Shown: positions 5,935-12,100, numbered from the stretch's first letter. The stretch is 33,852 nt of DNA from a virus (IMGVR_UViG_3300043540_000087:1-33852), one strand, 5' to 3'. A program made the numbers and translations. Notes: generated by a model not told the origin, from the sequence alone.

Positions 5935-5971
5935 GTGCCGGGCCCGTGCCGGCCTGTGCCACTTCTGTGCC
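5935..5971. promoter_or_regulatory. attP left arm: phased GTGCC repeats
   Basis: GTGCC occurs four times, at 5935, 5946, 5956 and 5967, with spacings of 11, 10 and 11 bp (one helical turn), so all copies face the same side of the DNA. The last pair lies in TGTGCCACTTCTGTGCCG (5955-5972), which recurs with one change to the right of the core (6145-6162). The arrangement fits arm-type binding sites for the N-terminal domain of a tyrosine integrase. Confidence 0.65.
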
Positions 5972-5975
5972 GTCG

Positions 5976-7253
5976 TCAGGCCGCTTTGGGCTTGCGGCGC
6001 ATCGGTAAGTGCTTGATTTTGCTGACGGCAGAGTCGCGAGAACCGGTTGTGATTCTGGTCGTCGTGGGTTCGAGTCCCATCAGCCACCCCACCTCGATAG
6101 ACGCCCCTTCCGGGGCGTTTTTCTTTGGTGCTCCCGGCGCGTGCTGTGCCACTTTTGTGCCGCCGGGTGACACGTTGCCGGCCCAGGCCGCGAGGTGGCT
6201 CTGGCCCAGGTGCGCGTAGCGCTGCACCATCGCCAGGCTGGCCCAGCCGCCCAGCTCTTGCAACGCATACAGCGGCGTGCCGGCCTGGACGTGCCAGCTC
6301 GCCCAGGTGTGGCGCAGGTCATGGAAGCGCAGCCAGGGCACGCCGGCGCGGATGCAGGCCTTGCGCCAGGCGTGGTTGCTGATCTTGCCGGTGGGCTCGT
6401 CGGAGACCTGGCGCGCCTGGCCGTCGGCGCCGGTCTCCCAGCGCGGCACCGGGAACACCCAGCGCTTGTGCTGCCCGCGCTGGCCAGCCAGCACCTGCAG
6501 CGCCGACTCGTTGAGCGGCACGGTGTGCGTCTTGCCGGCCTTCATCTGGTCGGCCTCGAACCAGGCGATGGCGCGGCGCACGTCGAGCTGCGACCACGTG
6601 AGCAGCCGGATGTTGGTTTCGCGCAACCCGGTGGCCAGGGCGAACTCGGCCATGGCGCGCAGGTGCGCCGGCAGTTCGTCGAGCAGCTGCTGCGCCTGGT
6701 CGTGGGTGAGCCACGCCACGCGCTTGGCCGGCTCCGGTGCCTTGGCGATCGGCGGCACGGCGGCCAGCCAGCCGCGGCCCTGGGCGTAGTGCAGCACGGC
6801 GCTGAGCTGCGCCAGGTGCCGGTTGACGGTGGCGCCGCTGGTGGCCTTGGGCGCCGGCGGCGTCTGATCGGCGGCGATCGCGCGCTCGATCGCGCGGCGG
6901 TTCACGGCCTCGGCGCGGCGCGCCTTGGCCAGCTCGCGCACGCGCGCGTCGGTGATGTCGACGAGTGCCACGCCGCGCAGGTGGCCGGTGAGCCAGCGCA
7001 GCACGCGCTTGATCTCCTCGATGCTGCGACGGTGCTGGTGGTCGGCCAGCCAGGCCAGGACGGCCTCGTCCCAGGTTACCCGGGGGACTTCTCCGAGCCG
7101 GCGGACGCGCCAGAGATCGCTCGCAAGCGTGGCGGCGTATTCCTTCGCCGCGGCGTGGTCCTCGGTGCCAGTGCTGCGTCGAGTGCGCTTGCCGGCGACC
7201 TTGCCAAGGTCAACCCACCAGACTCCTGAGCCTTCGCGCTGATAGATCCGCAT
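5976..7253 (-). CDS. int: Tyrosine-recombinase phage integrase
   Basis: 425 residues from the ATG at 7253 (GGAAGGAAG upstream). An N-terminal arm-binding domain (about 1-55, basic) precedes a SAM-like core-binding domain (about 60-165) and the catalytic domain. The active-site set is visible: R211 (ATGLRETN), a hairpin Lys near 241 (MKAGKTHTVPL), H311-x-x-R314 (HDLRHTW), W337 in the usual His/Trp position (GGWAS), and nucleophile Y346 (VQRYAHL). It integrates and excises the phage at attP just downstream. The last ~37 residues (from GWLMGLEP) are encoded by the tRNA-like core and the DNA beyond it, so the C-terminus should change on integration. It overlaps the excisionase gene by 178 bp. Confidence 0.93.
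   Translation of the reverse strand: MRIYQREGSGVWWVDLGKVAGKRTRRSTGTEDHAAAKEYAATLASDLWRVRRLGEVPRVTWDEAVLAWLADHQHRRSIEEIKRVLRWLTGHLRGVALVDITDARVRELAKARRAEAVNRRAIERAIAADQTPPAPKATSGATVNRHLAQLSAVLHYAQGRGWLAAVPPIAKAPEPAKRVAWLTHDQAQQLLDELPAHLRAMAEFALATGLRETNIRLLTWSQLDVRRAIAWFEADQMKAGKTHTVPLNESALQVLAGQRGQHKRWVFPVPRWETGADGQARQVSDEPTGKISNHAWRKACIRAGVPWLRFHDLRHTWASWHVQAGTPLYALQELGGWASLAMVQRYAHLGQSHLAAWAGNVSPGGTKVAQHAPGAPKKNAPEGASIEVGWLMGLEPTTTRITTGSRDSAVSKIKHLPMRRKPKAA
6047..6091 (+). other. attP core: 3' half of a tRNA-His gene
   Basis: The stretch reads as a tRNA-His from the anticodon loop to CCA. It contains the loop TTGTGAT (6047-6053, anticodon GTG at 6049-6051), the 3' anticodon stem TCTGG, a T arm GTGGG-TTCGAGT-CCCAT (6064-6080), the acceptor 3' strand, and encoded CCA (6089-6091). 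The 5' half is absent: upstream bases neither pair with the acceptor strand nor complete the anticodon stem (ACCGG against TCTGG). This is what a phage attachment site that recombines within a tRNA anticodon loop looks like. After integration the phage copy would restore the host tRNA's 3' half. Confidence 0.82.
6101..6123 (+). terminator. Intrinsic terminator beside the attP core
   Basis: Perfect 7 bp stem ACGCCCC (6101-6107) / GGGGCGT (6112-6118) with TTCC loop, followed by a T run (6118-6122). It acts on + strand transcripts, ten bases after the tRNA CCA end. In the integrated state it would lie just downstream of the restored tRNA-His gene and would terminate it; in the free phage it can stop late transcripts from the lysis genes. 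Confidence 0.8.
6146..6161. promoter_or_regulatory. attP right arm: GTGCC pair
   Basis: Two GTGCC copies at 6146 and 6157 (11 bp apart) lie within TGTGCCACTTTTGTGCCG (6145-6162), a 17/18 match in the same orientation to the left-arm sequence at 5955-5972. The site lies inside the 3' part of the integrase coding region. Together with the left arm it brackets the tRNA-like core. Confidence 0.6.
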
Positions 7254-7432
7254 GGTGCTTCCTTCCGTTGACCGTACTGGGTGCGCAGCCAGGCGATGAC
7301 GTCCTCGTCGACAAGCACATAGGCCCGGCCGACCCTTGCCGCCTGCAGCCCGCGATTGTGGATGCAGTCGCTGACCGTCTCTGCCGTGGTCTTCAGCAGC
7401 TCGGCGGCTTCGTCGAGGGTCAGCGTGCGCAT
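7076..7432 (-). CDS. xis: Excisionase-type helix-turn-helix protein
   Basis: 118 residues from the ATG at 7432. Residues 1-52 match the small winged-helix excisionase pattern: LTLDEAAELLKTTAETVSDC is the helix-turn-helix, ARVGRAYVLVDEDVIAWLR the wing and last helix. Such proteins bend attachment DNA and favour excision. The remaining ~60 residues, rich in Ser, Ala, Arg and Pro, overlap the start of int in another frame and look like a tail without a fold. The function rests on the domain and on position immediately upstream of int. Confidence 0.72.
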   Translation of the reverse strand: MRTLTLDEAAELLKTTAETVSDCIHNRGLQAARVGRAYVLVDEDVIAWLRTQYGQRKEAPCGSISAKAQESGGLTLARSPASALDAALAPRTTPRRRNTPPRLRAISGASAGSEKSPG

Positions 7433-7590
7433 GGTGGGGTGGCGGTGTAGGAGCTGAACCGCGTCGTCAGCGGCCGTTGGGGGTCAACGCCCGGGCTCTC
7501 GGGCGCCACGCGGTGGCGGGGAAAATCGAGCGCGCGCAACACGCGCCCCGTCTGAAATGCCGGGCTCCCCGCCATCCAGCGCAGCTTCAC
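7420..7590 (-). CDS. Possible small phage protein (56 residues)
   Basis: Starts with GTG at 7590, overlapping the upstream gene's stop (GTGA), and ends inside the first codons of the excisionase gene. It begins MKLRWMAGSPAFQTGRVLRA and is basic. The tight spacing on both sides and an N-terminus of the kind seen in other phage early operons favour a real gene; short length and high GC mean a chance frame cannot be excluded. Confidence 0.4.
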   Translation of the reverse strand: MKLRWMAGSPAFQTGRVLRALDFPRHRVAPESPGVDPQRPLTTRFSSYTATPPCAR

Positions 7591-8042
7591 GCCATCTCCC
7601 CGTTCCGCGCCCGATGCGCCGCCTCGAGCTGCTGCACCCGCGCCTCGGCGATGTCTGCCGCCGCGCTGGTCGTGGCGCGGTCGACGGTCTCGGCCAGCGC
7701 GTCCATCACCATCACGCCGGTCTTGGCCAGCTGGTACTCGGCGCCGGTGAACAGCACCTTTCCGGTGCTGCCGTGGCGCGCCACGACGCGCAGCATCAGG
7801 TCGTGCTGGGCCTGCATCTCGTCGACGCCGCGCCCGAGGTCCTGGGCCACGCGCAGCCAGGTCAGCACGCCGCCCACGGTCTGCCACATGACCTCTTCGT
7901 TCGCGCGTCCGTGGGCGATGTCGTCCAGGTTGACGACGTGTGCCATGGCCAGGTCGCGCACCTGGTCGGGCAGCAGCCGCGGCCGCAGGCCGCGCGGCGG
8001 CCGCGGCACGACGATCTTGCGGCGCGTGCGCTTTCGGGTCAT
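7587..8042 (-). CDS. Conserved phage early-operon protein of unknown function
   Basis: 151 residues; the ATG at 8042 overlaps the upstream stop (ATGA). A basic N-terminus (TRKRTRRKIVVPRPPRGLRP) precedes a mostly helical body with MAHVVNLDDIAHG, WQTVGGVLTWLRVAQ and FTGAEYQLAKTGVMVMDAL. I recognise the type as a frequent companion in early regions of Burkholderiales prophages, without a known role. The basic leader suggests nucleic acid binding (inference). Confidence 0.6.
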   Translation of the reverse strand: MTRKRTRRKIVVPRPPRGLRPRLLPDQVRDLAMAHVVNLDDIAHGRANEEVMWQTVGGVLTWLRVAQDLGRGVDEMQAQHDLMLRVVARHGSTGKVLFTGAEYQLAKTGVMVMDALAETVDRATTSAAADIAEARVQQLEAAHRARNGEMA

Positions 8043-8896
8043 GTTGGTCGAAAGCCGCCAGCTGCGTCCGAGGCAGACGATCGCGTGCGCCGTGTCGAAG
8101 GGTTCGTCTCGTCCCGCTGCAGGACCGGTCTTAGGATCTTGCGCACTCCTTCGATGACGGTGCTTATGTCATTGATTTGAATTCGCGATAGTTCGCTGTT
8201 ATCGCGGTCGAAGATCTTCAAGCATCGCGCAAATATGTCGTTCGCATCGACGGCACGCACTGTTCCGTTGATATAGGCGCGGAAAAGAGTTTGGACGCTG
8301 CGTGGCATTCGGTCGAAATCTTTCCGCACGAGCGTGGTGTAGACCAGCTTCACGTAATCGGAATCTCCGGTCTTCATGGATATCACCGCTGCCGCGCGGA
8401 CCGGTGCAGAACTCCAAGTTCTTGTGTTGCTCGCGCAAGCATCCATCAGCTGTTCGATTTCGGGTCTTATGAATTCGACGATCGGCTCCACGTAGGCTGC
8501 CGTGATGCCAGCAAAAGTTCCACTGTAGAGCCGCGCCAGGTAATGCGCAGGCTGCGTGATGTTGTTGCCGACACGCAGCACGTCAGAGATCGAGCGCTTT
8601 GCCATCGTCGAGTCGATGACTCGGAACGCATCCTCCCTTGTGAGCCCGCGACTCACAAGCATGGGCGCCGAGAAGTTTTCTGGCATTTCCGAGATGGCCT
8701 TCAACCGGTGTTGTCCATCAAGCAGATTGCCATCCGAGTCAAATGCAATGCCTTGATGGGTCATGACATATTCTCCGCGTCGGAAAGCTCGAATCATGGT
8801 TTCGACATGCCCGCGTCGAAGAGCTCTATTGTCGACATTCCTCTTTAAGTATTCCTTTGCCAAAGCAGGAGTCACGTCCTCTACCTGTGTCTTCAT
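8039..8896 (-). CDS. DGQHRL-motif (ParB-like) phage protein
   Basis: 285 residues from the ATG at 8896 (GGAGA upstream). An in-frame ATG at 8923 is a good alternative because it overlaps the stop of an upstream remnant frame. Residues 1-70 carry the family signature: VTPALAKEYL, NRALRRGHVETMI, GEYVMTHQGIAFDSDG, then DGQHRL. This motif resembles the ParB/sulfiredoxin nucleotide-binding loop, and phage and mobile-element proteins with it are common but poorly understood. The C-terminal part is helical. GC is clearly lower from about 8150 to 8900 than in flanking genes, indicating separate origin. The continuous frame upstream to 9043 adds 49 codons from a broken gene. Confidence 0.7.
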   Translation of the reverse strand: MKTQVEDVTPALAKEYLKRNVDNRALRRGHVETMIRAFRRGEYVMTHQGIAFDSDGNLLDGQHRLKAISEMPENFSAPMLVSRGLTREDAFRVIDSTMAKRSISDVLRVGNNITQPAHYLARLYSGTFAGITAAYVEPIVEFIRPEIEQLMDACASNTRTWSSAPVRAAAVISMKTGDSDYVKLVYTTLVRKDFDRMPRSVQTLFRAYINGTVRAVDANDIFARCLKIFDRDNSELSRIQINDISTVIEGVRKILRPVLQRDETNPSTRRTRSSASDAAGGFRPT

Positions 8897-8919
8897 GGTT
8901 TGTTCTCCAGTGATCAATT

Positions 8920-9043
8920 TCATAAAAAGCCCTTCGTGAAGCCGCTGTCGATGCAATGGCCCCGGTAGCGGACGGCGTTGCCGAACCGGGCGCGTCTCGT
9001 GCAGATGCTCGAGCGGGATCTGGGTGATGGTTTCCTGGCTCAT
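8920..9043 (-). pseudogene. Remnant of a ParB-like gene joined to another gene's end
   Basis: ATG at 9043, preceded by a purine-rich AGAGG, begins MSQETITQIPLEHLHETR, the usual opening of ParB-domain proteins. After 18 codons the expected continuation is lost. A second frame then reads RFGNAVRYRGHCIDSGFTKG and stops (TGA at 8920-8922) exactly across the next gene's ATG at 8923. This looks like an internal deletion that fused the start of one gene with the end of another. The first frame happens to stay open into the DGQHRL gene, so a fused 334-residue product is possible. Confidence 0.5.
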
Positions 9044-9058
9044 GGGGATGTGCCTCTT

Positions 9059-9118
9059 TCAGAGCGCCGCATTCGGCTCTTCGGTGAGGCCCGCAGCGCG
9101 GGCTTGCAATTCGGTCAT
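9059..9118 (-). CDS. Possible 19-residue leader or micro-ORF
   Basis: ATG at 9118 overlaps the stop of the DUF4406 gene (ATGA) and encodes MTELQARAAGLTEEPNAAL before a TGA at 9059-9061. It sits 15 bases before the ParB-like remnant and may only couple translation across the gap. There is no independent evidence of function. Confidence 0.25.
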   Translation of the reverse strand: MTELQARAAGLTEEPNAAL

Positions 9119-9426
9119 GGTGTCCTCGTGGTGTTGGTGGGGATGAAGGTGACCTGCATGCCCAGCCGGTGCGCCAGGTGCAGCTCCAGGTGCGCGCCGC
9201 GGCTGCGTTCCCAGCCGGGGAGCAGCGCGATCGCGTCGCAGTCGCACAGGGCCTTGATGTCCGCGCGCATGCAGGCTTCCCAGCTGGCGCTGCCGTCGGG
9301 GTTGATCTCTGCCGGGTTGACGACGTCCAGCCCCTGGGCGCGCAGCGTGGCCGCGGCGGCGTTGAAGGCGGGAAAGTTCAGATCCGGCAGCCCGGTCATC
9401 GGCCCGCTGATGTAGACGCGCTTCAC
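9115..9426 (-). CDS. DUF4406 protein (nucleoside 2-deoxyribosyltransferase-like)
   Basis: 103 residues from a GTG at 9426 that overlaps the upstream stop (GTGA). The N-terminus VYISGPMTGLPDLNFPAFN followed by LRAQGLDVVNPAEIN is the DUF4406 signature. Conserved WEACMRADIKALCDCDAIALLPGWERSRGAHLELHLAHRLG supplies the acidic/His region seen in the related deoxyribosyltransferase fold (motif quoted in parts: DIKALCDCDAIALLPGW, SRGAHLELHLAHRLG). These proteins are frequent in phage early operons and may act on nucleosides or nucleotides; the real substrate is unknown. Confidence 0.82.
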   Translation of the reverse strand: MKRVYISGPMTGLPDLNFPAFNAAAATLRAQGLDVVNPAEINPDGSASWEACMRADIKALCDCDAIALLPGWERSRGAHLELHLAHRLGMQVTFIPTNTTRTP

Positions 9427-9728
9427 GGCCGACGCAGCACGCGCACCAGGTGCGGGTGGCCGACCATGAACTCGATCAGGCCGCGGGCGCGGGCGTAGGC
9501 GAGCGACTCGCGCGCCATGTCGATGAGCGCCGGGTCGTGCTCGCGCGGGTCGAGCATCGGCCGCGTGTCCAGCCAGCGCCGGTTGCCGTCCTCATCGCGA
9601 TCGTGCATGACGCACTCGCACTCGATGTCGCAGACGGCTGCGCGGTCGGCGACGTTCAGCGCCAGGCGCAGCACTTCGGCCAGCTGCTGGGCGCCGGCGT
9701 TGGTGGCGTAGAGATCGGATGGGTTCAT
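9423..9728 (-). CDS. Hypothetical early-operon protein
   Basis: 101 residues from the ATG at 9728. The N-terminal third is a helix (YATNAGAQQLAEVLRLALNV). It is followed by a Cys/Asp/Arg-rich middle (CDIECECVMHDRDEDGNRRW) that could bind metal, and a helical end (LIDMARESLAYARARGLI). I do not recognise a family. The stop overlaps the DUF4406 start, so the two are coupled. Confidence 0.5.
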   Translation of the reverse strand: MNPSDLYATNAGAQQLAEVLRLALNVADRAAVCDIECECVMHDRDEDGNRRWLDTRPMLDPREHDPALIDMARESLAYARARGLIEFMVGHPHLVRVLRRP

Positions 9729-9735
9729 GGGGGTC

Positions 9736-10020
9736 TCAGGTTTCGTCGCGGTCGTTGGCGGCCGCGCGCTTGGCGTCGAAGGTCCAGTGGGTGGGGGCGC
9801 GGCGCACCGGGCCGGCGGCCGGGTGCGCGGGCTGCATGGCGGCGTGGCGTGCAGCCCAGGCCGGCCGGCTCAGGCTGCGGGCCAGGCCGCGCAGGCAGGG
9901 GCCGTAGAGCGGGTGCTCGAGGGCGTCCTCGAGCAGCTCGGGCCAGTGCGGCGGCCGGCGCAGGTGGCGCCACGCAAGGGCGAGTTGCTCTTCGGTGAGC
10001 GGCGGCGGGGGCGGCTTCAT
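9736..10020 (-). CDS. Hypothetical early-operon protein
   Basis: 94 residues from the ATG at 10020, which overlaps the upstream gene's stop (ATGA). A run of prolines opens the protein (MKPPPPPLTEEQLALAWRHL), followed by WPELLEDALEHPLYGPCLRG and a basic C-terminus ending FDAKRAAANDRDET. It resembles short 'LTEEQL...AWRHL...P..F..AL' proteins in other phage early operons; function unknown. It ends seven bases before the next start. Confidence 0.5.
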   Translation of the reverse strand: MKPPPPPLTEEQLALAWRHLRRPPHWPELLEDALEHPLYGPCLRGLARSLSRPAWAARHAAMQPAHPAAGPVRRAPTHWTFDAKRAAANDRDET

Positions 10021-10259
10021 GCGGCGCTCCTCGCGTACTGGCGGCCGCCGTGCAGTTCGATCGCGGGCCAATGCAGGTGGTCGGCATCGGGGCCGCAGCC
10101 GCCATTGCGGCGGCGGGCGCTGTTGCAGGGCACGCGCCGCGCGGGGCCGGCGACCAGGGCGTTGCCGCAGTGCAGCTCGCCGCCGACGCTCTCGTGGTGC
10201 AGGCACAGTTCGCAGGCGCGCAGGCTGGGCGCGTCGGCCCAGGCGGCGGGAGCGCTCAC
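10017..10259 (-). CDS. Small Cys-rich, zinc-ribbon-like protein
   Basis: 80 residues from a GTG at 10259 (GTGA overlap with the gene upstream). Four Cys, C16 and C19 (RACELCLHH), C31 (ELHCGN) and C45 (RRVPCNSAR), could hold one zinc ion; a fifth lies in GGCGPDA. This spacing, CxxC-x11-C-x13-C with a following G-x-D/E-A segment, recurs in small early proteins of Burkholderiales phages. No role is known; nucleic acid binding is a guess. The longer frame to 10334 only shadows the next gene. Confidence 0.55.
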   Translation of the reverse strand: MSAPAAWADAPSLRACELCLHHESVGGELHCGNALVAGPARRVPCNSARRRNGGCGPDADHLHWPAIELHGGRQYARSAA

Positions 10260-10504
10260 GATGCGAAGCCCCACGGAAAGATGGCCGACAGCGCGATCGC
10301 GCCGATGAGCAGCACCGCCGCGCCGAGCGGCCACCAGCCGGGCAGCGCGATCGCGGCGCGCGTGTCTTCATCGGCCGCGAGGCCTGTGTCCCACAGGTCG
10401 GCCAGTTGCCCGATGACGAAGAGCGCGATCATGGCGAGCACGGTGGCCACCAGCGTCGCGAGCGACAGCGGCAGGCACAGCAGACGCGCGGCGGCGCGCA
10501 TCAC
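10256..10504 (-). CDS. Small membrane protein with two spans
   Basis: 82 residues from GTG at 10504 (overlaps the upstream stop; an ATG follows as second codon). Hydrophobic segments lie at about residues 8-32 (LLCLPLSLATLVATVLAMIA) and 56-75 (WWPLGAAVLLIGAIALSAI), with an acidic loop between (DTGLAADEDT). Both ends are short. An early-expressed inner membrane protein could act in superinfection exclusion, but nothing specific is visible. Confidence 0.6.
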   Translation of the reverse strand: MMRAAARLLCLPLSLATLVATVLAMIALFVIGQLADLWDTGLAADEDTRAAIALPGWWPLGAAVLLIGAIALSAIFPWGFAS

Positions 10505-10986
10505 GCGGCCACCTGCATGTCTAGCGGGACGACGCGCACCACGCCGCCAAGGCCGGCGGCCTGCTGCGCCTCGAGCGCGTGGTCGATGCTGTTGCCGCCC
10601 TGGCGGTACCAGTAGCGCGCGCGGCCGTCACTGCGGACCGCGGTGACGTGGTAGCGCGGCAGCGCGGCGGCGCGGGCCTTGGCGATGGCCACGTCGGCCA
10701 CGGCCAGCGCCGCGCTGCCTTCGAGCGCGATGCAGCTGGCGTTGCGCAGCGCTTCCAGCGCCGCGAGCAGCTCGGGCGCCGCGGCGATCAGCGCGAGGTC
10801 GGCGTCGAGCTCGGCCTGCGTGGCGGCGCGATCGGCGCCGAGGAAGCCGCTGCCGCCGTCGTCGACGACGATGGTGTGGACGGCGTTGCGGGCCGGGTCC
10901 GGGTTGACCGGGACGAGTGCCCGGCCATCCCATTTCCAGGGGCCGGGCGTGTGGCGCGGGGTGAGGGCGGCCGGGAGAGTTGACAT
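10501..10986 (-). CDS. First gene of the early-left operon, unknown function
   Basis: 161 residues from the ATG at 10986, 30 bases downstream of a predicted promoter -10. The opening RHTPGPWKWDGRALVPVN and the segment ADLALIAAAPELLAALEALR are hallmarks of a widespread class of phage early proteins (Ead/Ea22-like N-terminal arrangement). The C-terminal half contains VTAVRSDGRARYWYRQGGN. Function is not established. It leads a minus-strand operon with overlapping or near-adjacent genes that runs to the integrase. Confidence 0.6.
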   Translation of the reverse strand: MSTLPAALTPRHTPGPWKWDGRALVPVNPDPARNAVHTIVVDDGGSGFLGADRAATQAELDADLALIAAAPELLAALEALRNASCIALEGSAALAVADVAIAKARAAALPRYHVTAVRSDGRARYWYRQGGNSIDHALEAQQAAGLGGVVRVVPLDMQVAA

Positions 10987-11015
10987 CGTGCGCTCCGTCG
11001 GGGTGGACGGGGCGC

Positions 11016-11044
11016 ATTACAGCAAATGGTTTAACTCACGTCAA
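11016..11044 (-). promoter_or_regulatory. Early-left promoter with repressor half-site
   Basis: Minus strand: -35 TTGACG (11039-11044), 17 bp spacer, -10 TGTAAT (11016-11021). The spacer contains, on the + strand, ATGGTTTAAC (11026-11035). Its ATGGTTTAA is identical to the right half of the immunity operator at 12111-12129, so the same repressor probably silences both promoters. It would transcribe the operon from 10986 to the integrase. Confidence 0.7.
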
Positions 11045-11055
11045 CACCATCTGAT

Positions 11056-11388
11056 TCAACGTCGGTTCAGAAAGCTTCCGAGCATGCGTCCGACTCCGTA
11101 AGAGAGCTTGCTTCGCCGGCGCGGTGGCGCAGGCGGCTTCGTGGGCAACTCGAGGCCGTGGGTCTTGGCGAAGTTGGCCGCCACCGGGCTGTCGAGCGGC
11201 AGCAGCGTGAGCGCGCCACACTTTCCGCAGGCCTCGTGCCGGCGATTGATGCGCCACAGGCTGTAGATCAGGCCTGGCACCAGAAAGCACAGCCACAGCA
11301 CGATCTCGATCAGGATCGAGCCGGGCGTGACGCTGGCCGGTTTGCCGACGTGTCCACAGGTGCTGCACAGCTTGCGCGGGTCGCTCAT
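11056..11388 (-). CDS. Zinc-ribbon membrane protein co-transcribed with the repressor
   Basis: 110 residues; the ATG at 11388 overlaps the repressor stop (TGATG), so it should be made in the lysogen. Two Cys pairs, C8/C11 (KLCSTCGHVG) and C54/C57 (EACGKCGAL), form a split zinc ribbon. Between them lies one membrane span at about 24-45 (ILIEIVLWLCFLVPGLIYSL). The rest is basic (PPRRRSKLSYG, FLNRR). I have seen this zinc ribbon-span-zinc ribbon layout in prophages and bacterial membrane proteins without a fixed function. Expression with the repressor suggests lysogenic conversion or superinfection exclusion (inference). Confidence 0.7.
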   Translation of the reverse strand: MSDPRKLCSTCGHVGKPASVTPGSILIEIVLWLCFLVPGLIYSLWRINRRHEACGKCGALTLLPLDSPVAANFAKTHGLELPTKPPAPPRRRSKLSYGVGRMLGSFLNRR

Positions 11389-12062
11389 CAGGATCTCCGG
11401 TAACGGCGGTGCTCGACCATAACGCCAACAACGGCGGCGTCGTCCTCGGCTGAGCTGAGCGGCAGGTAGGCGGGGTTGGCCGCGGCGGCCTCGAAGACCT
11501 TGGCAGTGCGCGGGCGGAAGTTGCGGACGAAATGTTCGCCCGATGGGACGCGGATCAAGACGACGTCGCCGGCGCGCGGGGCCTGCGTCGGATCGAAGAG
11601 CAGATGGTCGCCGGCGACGATGTCGGGAGCCATCGAGTCGTCCTGCTGCTGGATGAATTTCGCGCGAGCAGAGCAAACCGCATAGGTCTCAAGGCGTGGC
11701 GCCTTGGATTTGAGGGTGGAGTTCTCGACGCCCAACAGGCTGTTCAGGTCTTTCCAGGCCAGCACCGGCACCTCGTGAAGGCTTGTTGTGAGCCCCAATG
11801 TATCGGCGGCAGACGCGCGCTTCTTAGCCGAGGTTTCCCTACTGTCATCGAGCCCTTGGCGGTCATCCAGCGCGTACCGGTTCAGGCCCAGCCGGTCCTC
11901 AAGATCGCGCGCCAGTCGTTCGCCGATGTTCCGCTTGTTTTCGAACCAGCTGTGCACCTGCTGCGGTGTCCGACGGCACTGGCGCGCCAGTTCGGAGTCC
12001 GACCAGCCGTTGGCTTTCTGGATGGCTTTGAGGTGGCTCACGCGCACGAGGTGATCGCTCAT
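11388..12062 (-). CDS. cI: Phage repressor, LexA/CI-like (HTH plus S24 peptidase domain)
   Basis: 224 residues from the ATG at 12062. An in-frame ATG at 12119 is rejected because the predicted -10 lies on it. The N-terminal HTH spans about 9-60 (SDSELARQCRRTPQQVHSWF). The C-terminal S24 fold spans about 98-216: DDSMAPDI holds S143, followed by GDHLLFDPTQAPRAGDVVLI. In LexA the catalytic Lys lies 37 residues after the Ser; here that position is R180 (EHFVRNF), and no Ala-Gly cleavage site is visible about 35 residues before S143. Self-cleavage may be weak or absent. It would bind the 12111-12129 operator and shut off early genes. Confidence 0.88.
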   Translation of the reverse strand: MSDHLVRVSHLKAIQKANGWSDSELARQCRRTPQQVHSWFENKRNIGERLARDLEDRLGLNRYALDDRQGLDDSRETSAKKRASAADTLGLTTSLHEVPVLAWKDLNSLLGVENSTLKSKAPRLETYAVCSARAKFIQQQDDSMAPDIVAGDHLLFDPTQAPRAGDVVLIRVPSGEHFVRNFRPRTAKVFEAAAANPAYLPLSSAEDDAAVVGVMVEHRRYRRS

Positions 12063-12100
12063 GCGGCCCGATTGAGCCGACCCGATTGAACCTGAAGATG

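Noticed and set aside
6015-6091. Complete tRNA-His gene
   Set aside because: Only the part from the anticodon loop to CCA fits; the 5' acceptor and anticodon strands do not pair. It is an attachment-site half, not a functional tRNA.
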